DNA of 34,836 bases, from the NCBI GenBank assembly GCA_017624275.1, contig JAGANG010000017.1, positions 1 to 34,836 of the forward strand. Reading direction: 5' to 3'. The DNA comes from Spirochaetales bacterium (GTDB taxonomy: Bacteria; Spirochaetota; GWE2-31-10). The notes under the pieces are model-generated. The model saw only the letters and a program-made list of their open reading frames with translations, had not been told where the DNA came from and searched no databases. Below, piece by piece: positions 6,516 through 15,800 of the stretch; the stretch's first letter is position 1, and the number at the start of each line of letters is the position of its first letter. Both the position numbers and the translations under genes were made by a program.

Positions 6516-7994
6516 ATGGAAAAAGATAATGTTTCACAAAAAAATGAAGGCGGAATATTCAAAAAAGTAGCTCAAAAGGGCGGGGTTTATTTTATATCTT
6601 CAATTCTGATAAAAGTTTTGCAAGTCATTATATTACCATTGATAACACGATATATCGACACTAGAAATTACGGAATATTGGAAGTTGTAAATGCAATCAG
6701 AATGGTAATGCCGTCGTTGATTTCTTTGTGTCTGGATGCGGCATATTATCGTTTTTATTACAAATATAATAATGACAAAAAAATGCTTCGTCGCTTTATC
6801 AGTTCGTATTTTTGGCTGATAGTAGGCTGGGGGACAATTTTTATAATTATTTCAATAGCAATCAGTTTTTTCTATTTGGGTGCAAACTCAATGGATTATT
6901 TGTTTCATCCGTTTATGACATTAACGATGATGGGGATTTTGCTTTATCAATTGAGTTTTATCGGTAATGCATTCCAACTTCAAAATCTAAAAGCTGAGTT
7001 TGTCGGGCTGGTAAATATTATTTATTATGTCATTTTAAACGGAGTTTTTATTTTCCTGTTGATCGGTGTAAAAATGAAAGCTGAAGCTAAAATCTACGGA
7101 ATGTTTGCGGCAGATATTTTTTATTTTTTCATTTACCTTTGGGTTTTGTTGCGTAAAAAATTAATCGCATTCGAATTTGATTTCAGTGTAATTAAAGAAG
7201 GACTTAAATATTCGTTACCGCTGATTCCCAGTCAATTATGTTCATGGATTACGCTTTTGTCGGATAAACTTGTTGTCGGTGCGTTTAAAGGATTTTCGGA
7301 AACAGGAGTTTATTCAATCGGTTATTCATTAGCTCAAATGGTTGCGGTATTTTCAGGAGCGATATTTTTAGCGTACAAACCTATTATGTACGAAGGTTTC
7401 AGTGAGGATGACAAAAGCGGCGGTGAAAAAGTCGGTCATTTTTTACCGATTTACTATTTTGCATGTTTGTGGATAGTGGTGGGAATCAGTGTTTTGGGAC
7501 GGGAAGCAATCATGATTCTTACAGAAAGTTCTTATCACGGAGCATTTGTTTTTGTGCCTATTGTAGCATTGGCGTATTTGTTTCAATCCTGGTATCGTCC
7601 GTTTAATGAAATCTTGAATTTTTATAAAAAAACAGTTTTAGTTGCAATCGGTTCTGTTATTCAAGGTGTTGCTAATTTATTATTAAATATTTTACTTGTT
7701 CCGAAATACGGAGCAATGGGGGCTTCATGGGCGACTTTTGTGTCTTTGTTGCTTCTGGGAGTTTTTGTTTTTGTATGGTCACAAAAAATTCACCCCATCA
7801 CACTTTGTTATAAACGGTTTGCGGGTATTACCGTATTGGCAATAATCTGTTGGGGAATATTATCTCATTTTGATGAAGCAATATTTTCGCTGGGGCTTAT
7901 ATGGTCAATTTTGATTAAAGGTTTGACTGTTTGTATTTTTATAGCACTGACATTTGTTTTTAAAATATTGCGACTAAAAGATTTAAAGAATTGA
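6516..7994 (+). CDS. Wzx-type polysaccharide flippase (MATE/MOP superfamily)
   Basis: A 492-aa polytopic membrane protein with roughly 12-14 hydrophobic segments, of the oligosaccharide flippase family. Such proteins flip undecaprenyl-linked glycan units across the inner membrane for surface polysaccharide or glycoprotein assembly. The opening (about 20-60) has the family pattern of a Gly-rich helix followed by a Pro-containing membrane segment and a conserved TRYID-type turn. A short charged cytoplasmic N-tail precedes it. Start: ATG at 6516 with AAAGGGA about 10 nt upstream. No glycosyltransferase cluster surrounds it; the nearest glycosyltransferase is the GT4 gene 12 kb away on the other strand. 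The gene stands alone between its own promoter region and a terminator at 8011. The substrate cannot be predicted. Confidence 0.85.
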   Translation: MEKDNVSQKNEGGIFKKVAQKGGVYFISSILIKVLQVIILPLITRYIDTRNYGILEVVNAIRMVMPSLISLCLDAAYYRFYYKYNNDKKMLRRFISSYFWLIVGWGTIFIIISIAISFFYLGANSMDYLFHPFMTLTMMGILLYQLSFIGNAFQLQNLKAEFVGLVNIIYYVILNGVFIFLLIGVKMKAEAKIYGMFAADIFYFFIYLWVLLRKKLIAFEFDFSVIKEGLKYSLPLIPSQLCSWITLLSDKLVVGAFKGFSETGVYSIGYSLAQMVAVFSGAIFLAYKPIMYEGFSEDDKSGGEKVGHFLPIYYFACLWIVVGISVLGREAIMILTESSYHGAFVFVPIVALAYLFQSWYRPFNEILNFYKKTVLVAIGSVIQGVANLLLNILLVPKYGAMGASWATFVSLLLLGVFVFVWSQKIHPITLCYKRFAGITVLAIICWGILSHFDEAIFSLGLIWSILIKGLTVCIFIALTFVFKILRLKDLKN

Positions 7995-8010
7995 TTCTTA
8001 GTCTTGATGA

Positions 8011-8064
8011 AAAGCCCGGATTTACAATCAAAGTGACATGATGTAAGTTGCCGGGCTTTTTTTT
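8011..8064 (+). terminator. Terminator after the flippase gene
   Basis: AAAGCCCGG (8011-8019) pairs with CCGGGCTTT (8051-8059) and is followed by more T; an inner ATTTAC/GTAAGT stem (one G-U) extends it with a small bulge. It separates two convergent genes. Confidence 0.85.
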
Positions 8065-8080
8065 AATGAATCGTTAAATA

Positions 8081-9451
8081 TCAATCGATATATTCTTCAA
8101 TCTTTTTTGTCATTTCAGAAAAGAATCCGTTGCAACCTAAAAGAGGTTTGCCAAACATATAACTGTGAGTAAAATTAAAATATTCAGGAAAATCATTTTC
8201 ATAGAAACAAGGCTCAGCATCAAAATCATAAGAATATTTTTCGATTTGAGAATACCAATTCCAAATCCTGCTTTCACTGTATTCCGGATAAAATAATTTT
8301 GTATCGGGCGAAATAATTTCTTCCAATGCGTCTTTGTACAATTTTAAATATTCAGAATTACTGAAAATTCGCTTAATCAATGTAGGTGCTTTATGCTTGT
8401 CCGGATTTTTAAGCCATTCAATTTGAGGGATTTCCATGGAATCCGGAAAATGTAATGAATTGTCGCAATCATATGAAATAAAATATAATTTTCTGTTATT
8501 AGATTTATCAAAGTAAAAATAATAATTGTTATTGTTATTCCAATAATTGTCCCATTTTCTGCATACAGTTTCTATTGCTAATGTTTTGATAAAAAGTTCA
8601 ACATCCATAAAATCTTTAATCCACGGATAAAAATCTTCATCAGGTAAATTATTAACTTTATTGTTAAAATCATCCAGTTGAGCCTTTGCTGTTTCAAAAT
8701 CGTCTTCGTTAGTTTTCAATTCATTTTCTTTTTTCCACAAGAAACCGCTTCGACTGTTAAAACCTATTCCCGGGGCATTGATTCTGGCTTTTAAAAATCT
8801 TTTATTTACCGGTTCGATTACTTTATATAATCCAAAGTATGCCGGTTTTTCATTTCCTATTTGAATATAAAACATCGAATATGACGCACGAGCTCCGGTC
8901 CAGATTCCGTACCGTCTCATAAGATCGTAAACGTACATTTCTGCTACATAGCTGGAATCTTGACGCATACATTTTAGATTTACGCCGTTTATTAAATCTT
9001 CGATTGTATGTTCGTCGTTGTCGTGAAATGCATCAAATTTAAGTTTAAAATGAGTTTGAACATAAGATGAATTGCATGAATTATAACAGTCGGTACATTC
9101 TCCGGAATGTGTGGTATTTTTTTCAGGCGGCTGGTAACTTTCGCTTCCGCCTCTTATGCGGATACCGATTTCATCGATGTCGTATTTGACTTTGAATTTC
9201 TTATTACTATGATTAAAACTTTTTTCGAATTTGCAATTTGCTTTTACATAGTTGTCTTTGAGTTCTTCATTGCGACAATTTTTTAATAGTTGGTTCCATT
9301 CTTTTACCGATATGTTGATGGTTATTTTGCCTAACGCCGTATTATCAAATAAGTTATCTAATTTTTCCAAATCATTTTTGCCTAGAAGATTATCGACTTT
9401 TTTACCTTCAAGTTCCGCATAATCGTATTCCGGCATGCAACAACCGGTCAA
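8081..9451 (-). CDS. CotH-family lipoprotein, signal peptide out of frame
   Basis: The continuous frame starts only at a TTG (9449-9451) with no ribosome site and begins directly at the lipobox, so it lacks a signal peptide. The protein resembles the CotH kinase family: a GIRIRGG segment near 90, FGLYKVIEPVNKRFL near 208-222 and an aspartate-rich ISYDCDNSLHF near 323-333, the place where CotH proteins have their DxD-like catalytic/metal residues. CotH kinases phosphorylate spore-coat proteins in Bacillus; in non-spore-formers they are surface or exported proteins of unknown target. Upstream, ATG 9496-9498 with a good GAGGTG site encodes the missing signal peptide in a frame offset by the (TA)8 tract at 9461-9476. 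With seven or ten TA units the frame is continuous and gives an LTGC lipobox with Cys19. The gene as read is therefore off, or broken by a recent indel. The C-terminal end is encoded just beyond a terminator shared with the flippase gene. Confidence 0.8.
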   Translation of the reverse strand: MTGCCMPEYDYAELEGKKVDNLLGKNDLEKLDNLFDNTALGKITINISVKEWNQLLKNCRNEELKDNYVKANCKFEKSFNHSNKKFKVKYDIDEIGIRIRGGSESYQPPEKNTTHSGECTDCYNSCNSSYVQTHFKLKFDAFHDNDEHTIEDLINGVNLKCMRQDSSYVAEMYVYDLMRRYGIWTGARASYSMFYIQIGNEKPAYFGLYKVIEPVNKRFLKARINAPGIGFNSRSGFLWKKENELKTNEDDFETAKAQLDDFNNKVNNLPDEDFYPWIKDFMDVELFIKTLAIETVCRKWDNYWNNNNNYYFYFDKSNNRKLYFISYDCDNSLHFPDSMEIPQIEWLKNPDKHKAPTLIKRIFSNSEYLKLYKDALEEIISPDTKLFYPEYSESRIWNWYSQIEKYSYDFDAEPCFYENDFPEYFNFTHSYMFGKPLLGCNGFFSEMTKKIEEYID

Positions 9452-9460
9452 TAAATATCC

Positions 9461-9476
9461 TATATATATATATATA
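9461..9476. repeat. (TA)8 dinucleotide tract in the cotH-like signal peptide
   Basis: Eight uninterrupted TA units. On the minus strand, translation from ATG 9498 enters the tract and meets TAG at 9460-9462. Removing one TA unit (2 nt) joins the ATG to the main frame, and adding two units does the same. The tract lies in the region coding for the hydrophobic core of the signal peptide, where Tyr-Ile alternation is tolerated. Confidence 0.97.
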
Positions 9477-9495
9477 GGATAATATTAAAAGCTTT

Positions 9496-9509
9496 CATAG
9501 TTTCACCTC
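9496..9509 (-). promoter_or_regulatory. True start site (SD + ATG) of the cotH-like gene
   Basis: On the minus strand GAGGTG lies about 6 nt before ATG 9496-9498. The codons that follow (Met-Lys-Ala-Phe, then Asn and hydrophobic residues) are a typical lipoprotein signal-peptide start. This is the start that makes sense for the CotH-like protein, but it is out of frame with it in this sequence. Confidence 0.8.
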
Positions 9510-9524
9510 AATGCGGATTCTTTA

Positions 9525-9575
9525 CTATATTGAAATTAAATCTTCAATCTTTTTTGTAGCCGGGCAGATAAATAA
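9525..9575 (-). pseudogene. Possible 3' remnant of a second cotH-like gene
   Basis: A 17-bp identity, TCTTCAATCTTTTTTGT, occurs at 8094-8110 (the end of the cotH-like gene) and at 9541-9557. On the minus strand the second copy reads TKKIEDLISI then stop, close to the cotH-like C-terminus TKKIEEYID then stop. Similarity does not extend far, so this is a weak hint of a lost tandem paralogue. Confidence 0.3.
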
Positions 9576-9628
9576 TAATTTTTTTTTCTAAGCCGATAAA
9601 ATACGTGATTTATTATAAGGAAAATTAA

Positions 9629-11425
9629 ATGAAGCAAATATTGTTTGTATTTATAATCGGATTATTAGCGGCTTGTGTAAAAGAGCCGGAATATGCTGAA
9701 AGTGAAATAGAAGCTGTTAAACAGGCGATGAAGAATGATTTTTTATCAAAAACTGTTCGTAAACCCGGCGGTCAACCGTTTAAAATCGGTAAGCCCGGCG
9801 GTACGATTAATCTGGTGACAAACGGCGAACCGAAGTCTTTTAATATTATATCCAGCGGCGATTCTTCCGCAAAAAATATTTTAGAGCCGTTACATGATTA
9901 TCTTGTAAATTACGATCCATACAAAAAGGAGTTTACGCCGCAGGCTGCTGAAAAGTTTGAAGTAGAAACTCCGGAAAGCGGTGGAATGATAGTTCGCTAT
10001 TATTTGCGTGATAATATGTTTTGGACTACAAGCGACGGTAAAGTTCGTGTACCTGTAACGGCTGACGATCCGATTTTTTGGTATGACGAAATCCACGGAG
10101 ATGCGGCATTAAGAACATCAGGTTATGCAGCTCAATTTGTAACGCTTGACGACGGAAGTGAAGCCAGAATTACAATTCATAAAATCGACAGATTGACCTT
10201 TGAATTTCATTTACCGAAAATTGATGCTAATCCGTTATTGTCGACTAATATGAATTTCGGTCCGAAATACATTTATGAAAAAGCAAAAAAAGAACGTGGA
10301 ATTGAAGGTGTTTTGAATGTTTTAAGTATTGATACAGATTTAAAAACATTGCCGTCCATGGGACCAATGCACATTGTAGAATATACTCCCGGAGTACGAA
10401 TCGTAATGAAACGTAATCCGGATTATTGGAAAAAAGATGAAGCCGGAACTGTTTTACCGTATTATGAAACGGCAATTTACAAAGTTGTGGGAGATTTGAA
10501 TGCGGAAAACTTACTTTTTAAAAGCGGTCAACTTGATTATACAAATGTAAGACATGAAAATCTTGAAGAATACATTAATAAGGAAAATAAAAATTATACC
10601 GTGTACGACGGCGGGACATCCTTGGGGAGTGATTACATTACGTTTAATCAAAATCCAGCAAAACTTGAAGCAAAAAAACATAAATGGTTCGCTTCTACAC
10701 AATTTCGTCAGGCTATGAGTTGTCTTATTAATCGAGAACGAATTATCAGACAGATTTTCAGAGGTCTAGGTGAACCGGCACATGATTTTTTTTGTAAGGC
10801 AAACCCTATGTACAATGAAAAAATCAAACTTGAATACACTTATAATCCAAATCATGCTTTGCGACTTCTTAATAAAGCCGGTTTTGATTTAGGTGATGAT
10901 AAAAAAATGCGAGATGCGGAAGGTAATCCGGTAGAATTTGATTTATTGGTAAACGGAGAGAATAATATTCGCCTTGATATTGCTACAATTTTTGCTGATG
11001 AAGCGGCAAATCTGGGGATTAAGATAAATATTCGCAGTATGGATTTTCAGAAAATTATTGATATGTTGACTTCAACTTTTGATTGGGATTGTACAATAAT
11101 GTCTTTTGGATCAAATTATTGGCCTACTCAAGGTTCCAATGTGTGGCCGTCTAACGGACGACTTCATTTGTGGTATCCTATGCAGGAAACTCCGGCTACA
11201 GAATGGGAAGCTGAAATTGATAAATTGTATGAAGCCGGTACTTATGCATTGGATAATGATAAGGCTAAACAGATTTGGGATAAATATCAGCGGATAATAT
11301 TAGAACAATGTCCGTTAATTTATATTGCTCATCCGTATTCATTTTTGGCAGTGAATAATCGATGGGAAAATGTTTTTTTTGATACACTGAACGGTCTTGA
11401 AAGTGATGTACTATTTTTAGAATAA
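9629..11425 (+). CDS. Family-5 extracellular solute-binding lipoprotein (OppA/DppA-like)
   Basis: A 598-aa binding protein of the peptide/nickel ABC importer type. The first 16 residues form a lipoprotein signal peptide with lipobox LAAC (Cys16), so the mature protein is anchored by lipid at the periplasmic face. The mature part opens with a Lys/Gly/Pro-rich stretch and GGTINLVTNGEPKSFN near 57-72, the usual first strand of the family. Further family traits are the FRQAMSCLINRERII segment near 361-375, where such proteins have an AxxxAIDR-like helix, and a WNP/Trp-rich end. Start: ATG at 9629 with AAGGAAA about 7 nt upstream. No permease or ATPase genes adjoin it, so it is an orphan binding protein that would serve a transporter elsewhere. 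It is divergent from the cotH-like gene and ends at a bidirectional terminator. The ligand is most likely an oligopeptide, which is an inference. Confidence 0.88.
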   Translation: MKQILFVFIIGLLAACVKEPEYAESEIEAVKQAMKNDFLSKTVRKPGGQPFKIGKPGGTINLVTNGEPKSFNIISSGDSSAKNILEPLHDYLVNYDPYKKEFTPQAAEKFEVETPESGGMIVRYYLRDNMFWTTSDGKVRVPVTADDPIFWYDEIHGDAALRTSGYAAQFVTLDDGSEARITIHKIDRLTFEFHLPKIDANPLLSTNMNFGPKYIYEKAKKERGIEGVLNVLSIDTDLKTLPSMGPMHIVEYTPGVRIVMKRNPDYWKKDEAGTVLPYYETAIYKVVGDLNAENLLFKSGQLDYTNVRHENLEEYINKENKNYTVYDGGTSLGSDYITFNQNPAKLEAKKHKWFASTQFRQAMSCLINRERIIRQIFRGLGEPAHDFFCKANPMYNEKIKLEYTYNPNHALRLLNKAGFDLGDDKKMRDAEGNPVEFDLLVNGENNIRLDIATIFADEAANLGIKINIRSMDFQKIIDMLTSTFDWDCTIMSFGSNYWPTQGSNVWPSNGRLHLWYPMQETPATEWEAEIDKLYEAGTYALDNDKAKQIWDKYQRIILEQCPLIYIAHPYSFLAVNNRWENVFFDTLNGLESDVLFLE

Positions 11426-11442
11426 AAATAGTTTTGGAATAG

Positions 11443-11484
11443 AAAATAAGGATAGATTGATTAAAATCTATCCTTATTTTTTTA
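11443..11484. terminator. Bidirectional terminator
   Basis: A perfect 16-bp stem (11443-11458 with 11465-11480) and a 6-nt loop are flanked by T on the plus strand and A on the other side, so it can serve both the solute-binding gene (plus) and the Gly-rich lipoprotein gene (minus), whose stop codon is at 11482. Confidence 0.9.
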
Positions 11485-12621
11485 ATCTTCTGTTTTTCTC
11501 AATTCGTGCAAGTTTTTTACAGTTTGACTGGCAGAGAACATTTTTTCTAAGCTCAATTCGACAAACATTATGTTTCCATAGTTTCCGTCGGAGCCGGCAA
11601 TTCCGTCAAGTCCTCTTCTGCCGTCGCAACCTCTTTTTTCGAATTTTCTGCCGTCTTTATCTTCGTAAACTCTTACGCCGGCGTCTCCTCCGTCTCCGGC
11701 ACGTCCGCCGTTGCCGCCTCGTCCGCCTTGTAAGCGTATATCAAATATGTTCTGTAAATTTTGACCGGCAGCTATTGTTAATTTCAAAATTCCGCCGTTG
11801 CCGCCATTTCCTCCGTTACCTCCGTTGCCGCCGTCGCCACCGTCTAAAGATCGAAAATGATTGTGTCTGTAAAAAGAATTACCGTCGGCTCCGTCGCCGC
11901 CTTTTCCTCCGTCACCACCGTTACCGCCTTTAAAATCTAAAACAATACGTTGGTATGCGCTCATTAAAATAGTTTCATTAGTTTCGGAATCATAAATAAG
12001 AAGCATTTTATTTGAATCATCGGAAAATAGATTGTCGGCTTTTGAATATAAATATGCAACTTCCAGATTTTTCGTTTTACCGTTTTTGCCGGAAAAACCG
12101 GAAGCTCCGTTTTCTCCGTTTGCCGACGATGAATTTCTCATAACACTGGGAGAATTCCCGGTTCGTCCGTCTTCACCGTCTTTGCCGTTATTGCCGGAAT
12201 AATCTAGATAATTAAAAGATTGCCAATTTATCGGGCATTTTTCGATTTTTCCGCCGAAACTGTTTTCGCTTACATATACGGCAATGTGATAATTTTTTTC
12301 ATATAAGTGATTTATTGTAGGATATTTTGCTTTCACTATTAAATTCCAACGGTCTTGCTGGATAATTTGGAAGTCGCTGCTGTCGAATACCAATTCCGAA
12401 TAGTTTGGATGCTTTATAATTTTTTTATTTCCGCTCTCGGTTACGGTTGCTTTTATCTCGTAATATTTACCGGGAATTATTTTATCCGCTTTGTTTTTAG
12501 AGTTTACGGATAAAATAGAAATATTTAAATCTTCAATGGATTTTTCCTTTATAGAAACTGAAATACAACTTGAAAATAAACAACTTAGAATACACAACAA
12601 AAAGCATAGTCCTTTTTTCAT
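11482..12621 (-). CDS. Lipoprotein with glycine-rich collagen-like repeats
   Basis: A 379-aa lipoprotein: a basic N-end, a hydrophobic core and lipobox FSSC (Cys19). Residues about 30-145 are ordinary mixed sequence. From about 146 there are four glycine-rich blocks: GNNGKDGEDGRTG (about 147-159), a GENGASGFSGKNGK block (about 168-182), a GGNGGDGGKGGDGADG block (about 232-247) and a block with five or six GGN/GGD triplets (about 259-275). A GGRGGNGGRAGDGGDAG block follows near 296-312. The period is mostly three residues (G-x-x or G-G-x), as in bacterial collagen-like and polyglycine-II proteins. The codons of the repeats vary, so the DNA repeat is imperfect. Start: ATG at 12619-12621 with AAGGAGT 9 nt upstream and a plausible promoter at 12652-12678. 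The role is unknown; surface display is an inference. Confidence 0.8.
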   Translation of the reverse strand: MKKGLCFLLCILSCLFSSCISVSIKEKSIEDLNISILSVNSKNKADKIIPGKYYEIKATVTESGNKKIIKHPNYSELVFDSSDFQIIQQDRWNLIVKAKYPTINHLYEKNYHIAVYVSENSFGGKIEKCPINWQSFNYLDYSGNNGKDGEDGRTGNSPSVMRNSSSANGENGASGFSGKNGKTKNLEVAYLYSKADNLFSDDSNKMLLIYDSETNETILMSAYQRIVLDFKGGNGGDGGKGGDGADGNSFYRHNHFRSLDGGDGGNGGNGGNGGNGGILKLTIAAGQNLQNIFDIRLQGGRGGNGGRAGDGGDAGVRVYEDKDGRKFEKRGCDGRRGLDGIAGSDGNYGNIMFVELSLEKMFSASQTVKNLHELRKTED

Positions 12622-12651
12622 GGTTACGACTCCTTAGGCAGATTTTTGTTC

Positions 12652-12678
12652 AATATACTACATTTAAATGATTGTCAA
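12652..12678 (-). promoter_or_regulatory. Candidate promoter of the Gly-rich lipoprotein
   Basis: On the minus strand, TTGACA (12673-12678) and TATATT (12652-12657) are separated by 15 nt, about 31 nt before the ATG. The boxes are good but the spacing is short. Confidence 0.5.
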
Positions 12679-12713
12679 ATGCGACTTAATTCTTTTTGCC
12701 CTTCCGTAAAAGA

Positions 12714-12742
12714 TTGTTATAATTTTCATTATATGATATAAG
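12714..12742 (+). promoter_or_regulatory. Candidate promoter of the LptD-like gene
   Basis: TTGTTA (12714-12719), a 17-nt spacer and TATAAG (12737-12742). This would give a leader of about 115 nt before the ATG at 12866. Apart from this and the divergent promoter, I see nothing else in the 244-bp gap 12622-12865. Confidence 0.45.
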
Positions 12743-12865
12743 TAAAAGGTTTTTTCATTGTTAAAAACGCATGAATTTATTCATCTTGCTGTTTTTATAC
12801 ATTTTGAATTAGTAGTTTAATTAAAAATATATTTCTGTTTTAGAGATAAAGAAGATTTAAAAAAT

Positions 12866-15800
12866 ATGCAATTTGTGAACTTTTTTGAAAGGAATCACAT
12901 TTTTTCAAAGATAAAGTATTTACTTAAAAGTGGATTGTTTTTTCTGGATACAAAAACTCTGTTTTCAAAGTTAATTCTTATTCTGACGTTTCTTTTTTTT
13001 CCGTTGTTAGTTTTTTCCGTTGACTCTGAGGCACCGGTTTCTTCCGAAGAAAGTGCACAGGTCGATTGGAGAAAATCTAACGAAACTTTTTATTTGCAAA
13101 CTCTGGCTCGTGAGTTGAATAATGCTGATTATAATGATTTAAAACAACGCTCAATGGCTTTGGGGCTGGCTCCGAAAGATACTGCCGGCGAATATAGAAA
13201 TCAATTGGCTGAACATTACGGTATAAAGTTGATTTCTGAAAAAACATATACCGGAGACAAAATCATACTTGAACACGCCGGCGAATTGAAAATGATAAAG
13301 CTGCAAAAGGAAAATGAAGAAAATCTTCATATAATCGGAAAGGCTAAAATTATCATTAACACACGTGATAATGAAGGAAAAAGTGCAAGAAGAGAAATTG
13401 AAGCCGATGAGATTTTTGTTGATTTAAAAAATAAAGAATTGTCCGGAATCGGTAACGTAATATATAAAGATGACAATTTGGAGTTTGACGGAGTTCAGTT
13501 TTTCTACAATTACGGTTTAAATCGCGGGGCATTGCTGAACGGGAAAACTAAAATAAAACAAAAAGACCAGTCCGGGCTTGACGGTGCTTTTTTTATCGGA
13601 GAACGAATTGCTTATTTAGGTGAAGAAGAGTCTATTCTTTATAACGGGAAAATCACAACTTGTGATGAAGAAGAACCGCATTACAGTATTCAAGTAAAAC
13701 GTTTGTGGCTGAATAAAGACAGCGAATGGGGATTACTGGGCGGTGTAGCTTATGTAGGCCCGATTCCGTTTTTATACATTCCGGTTTATTATCATCCAAA
13801 AGGTATAGATTTAAATCCGTCTATCGGTTATCGAAATCGTGAGGGGTGGTTTTTGCAGACAACCTACAGTTTGATAGGTGACAGCAATACTAACGATAAT
13901 GTTAATGCAAGTACAAATTTGGAAGCCGGACTTTCAAGTCGTCGTTCCGCACCAACAGGCGATGCTTTGTTTACCATAACTAAAAGTGATATGGATAAAT
14001 GGCTTAATGATTTTTACGATTCGCATCCTTTTTATGCCAAACATCCGAAATGGCGAATATTGCCGGAAACACAAAGAATAGATTTATCATTGAAAATTTT
14101 TGCAGATGCTTATACGAATATCGGTTTTTATTATGGAGCATCTTTTTATGCAAAAATTGAACATCCTAAATTTCCTTTTGAAATGAATCTGCTCACTGAT
14201 TACGGTTTCTCACGTCGTTTGTGGAAAGATACCGAGACCGACTTGTATATAGCGTACAATCCGGCAGATAAACCGCAAGGTTCTTCCTTTGATTGGGAAA
14301 CCGTAATGGAAAATACATATTTTAATTGGGAAAAAAATCCTTTGTTCTTCAGAACTTCACAGTATTTGGCGTTTAACGGAGAGTTGTTTAAAAATGTGAT
14401 GAACTTTAAGTATAAAGGTCAGCTGGAATATGCGTCGGATACGTCTTTTTTCCGTGATTATTACAATAGAACAACATCTTTTTCATATATAGATTTAGCG
14501 TTAAAAGCAGTTACTTATTTAATAGAATCGAACGAAGCCGGTAATACAATATTTCAAACAAAGGATGAAGAAAAGGCAAGTAAGATTACATCTACGTCGA
14601 ATTTCTTGTCATTTTCATTCAGTCCGAAGAAATTGCCTGATATTTTCGGGTTAAAAATATTGAACACTTTTACGATAGATGCAGAAACTACGGCCAATTT
14701 TACTTCCGAGAGCGTAGAAGAATATTCTACGACTGAATTGGGAATAGGCGAAGTAGAAGATCCCAGAAGTGAACGTTTGTTTATCGATACATTTTCAGTA
14801 CCTAAAGTAAAACTTTCATTAGGCGGAACGCTTGCCGATTATCAAACTTTTATAAAAATGAAAGACACAATAAAAACAACAAAGAATTCTCAGAAAGAAG
14901 AGAAAAATAAGAAAGATTTAAAAATAGAAAAAGAACTGTATGAAAACATCGACAACATTACGCAGGTAGATGCATCTACAGATAAACAAGAAATTGATTA
15001 TAAGTATCTTTTGCCGTTCTTCGGAAAAAAATTAACCGGAACATCGAGCCGTGTATCTACCGGAAAAGTCGAAGGCTACTATGAAAATATATATTCCAAC
15101 GGTGAAAATAAAATCGAAATGCCTTTGAAAAAGGAAGAAAAAGAGAAGGAAAAAGAAAAATCTTATGAAGTTCTTTCAACCTTTGACAGAGTAAAAAACT
15201 CAAGTAATTCGGAAATAAAATTTATTGATTTTAATTTAAAATATTATTTTACAGATACATTGGAAAATAAATTTTTGTTCTATAAAAAGGCAAAACGAGA
15301 TGATCCCGAATTGGATAATGTAGCTGAAATGCTTACCGGAAACTTTGATTTTAAAGAGAAATTAATGCGTTTTTCTTTGAATAATACAGCAAGTTTGTCA
15401 TTAAACGGAAGTTTTTCATTGTTGAAATTTGCAAATGCAAGCAGCCCGATATTGGGACTTTCGCCGAATTTTACATTGTCTTGGAAAAAATATTGGGATG
15501 ATATGGATATTTTTAACAGTTACCTTGAAAAACTTTATTCGGAAAGTACGACAAAGGAAGCTTCTATTTTATCGGACAAATTGGCGAGAGAGTACGATAA
15601 CAGAAACAGTTCGGAATTATCGTTAAAATATGCAGATACAATGACTAACGATATTTCTTTCGGGCTTGATTTGCTGAAGGGAAGTAATATTAAAACTACT
15701 CTTAATTTAGATTTGTTTACTTATAATGAACAAACAGCTTTTGATTTTAATCTTTTAAATCGTGTAAATAAAATGCTTGATACAAAGGATTATGAAAAAG

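Noticed and set aside
11457..11933. 158-aa Arg-rich plus-strand frame
   Set aside because: It is the mirror of the glycine-rich codons of the minus-strand lipoprotein; no ribosome site, and Arg/Leu composition is an artefact.
11690..11940. Possible CRISPR-like short repeats
   Set aside because: The periodicity is 3 and 9 nt and comes from Gly-Gly-x codons in a coding frame; no spacer structure.
15121..15165. Purine-rich Lys/Glu codon run in the LptD-like gene as a phase-variable repeat
   Set aside because: Units are imperfect GAA/AAA/GAG/AAG mixtures and the frame is intact; only a low-complexity insert.
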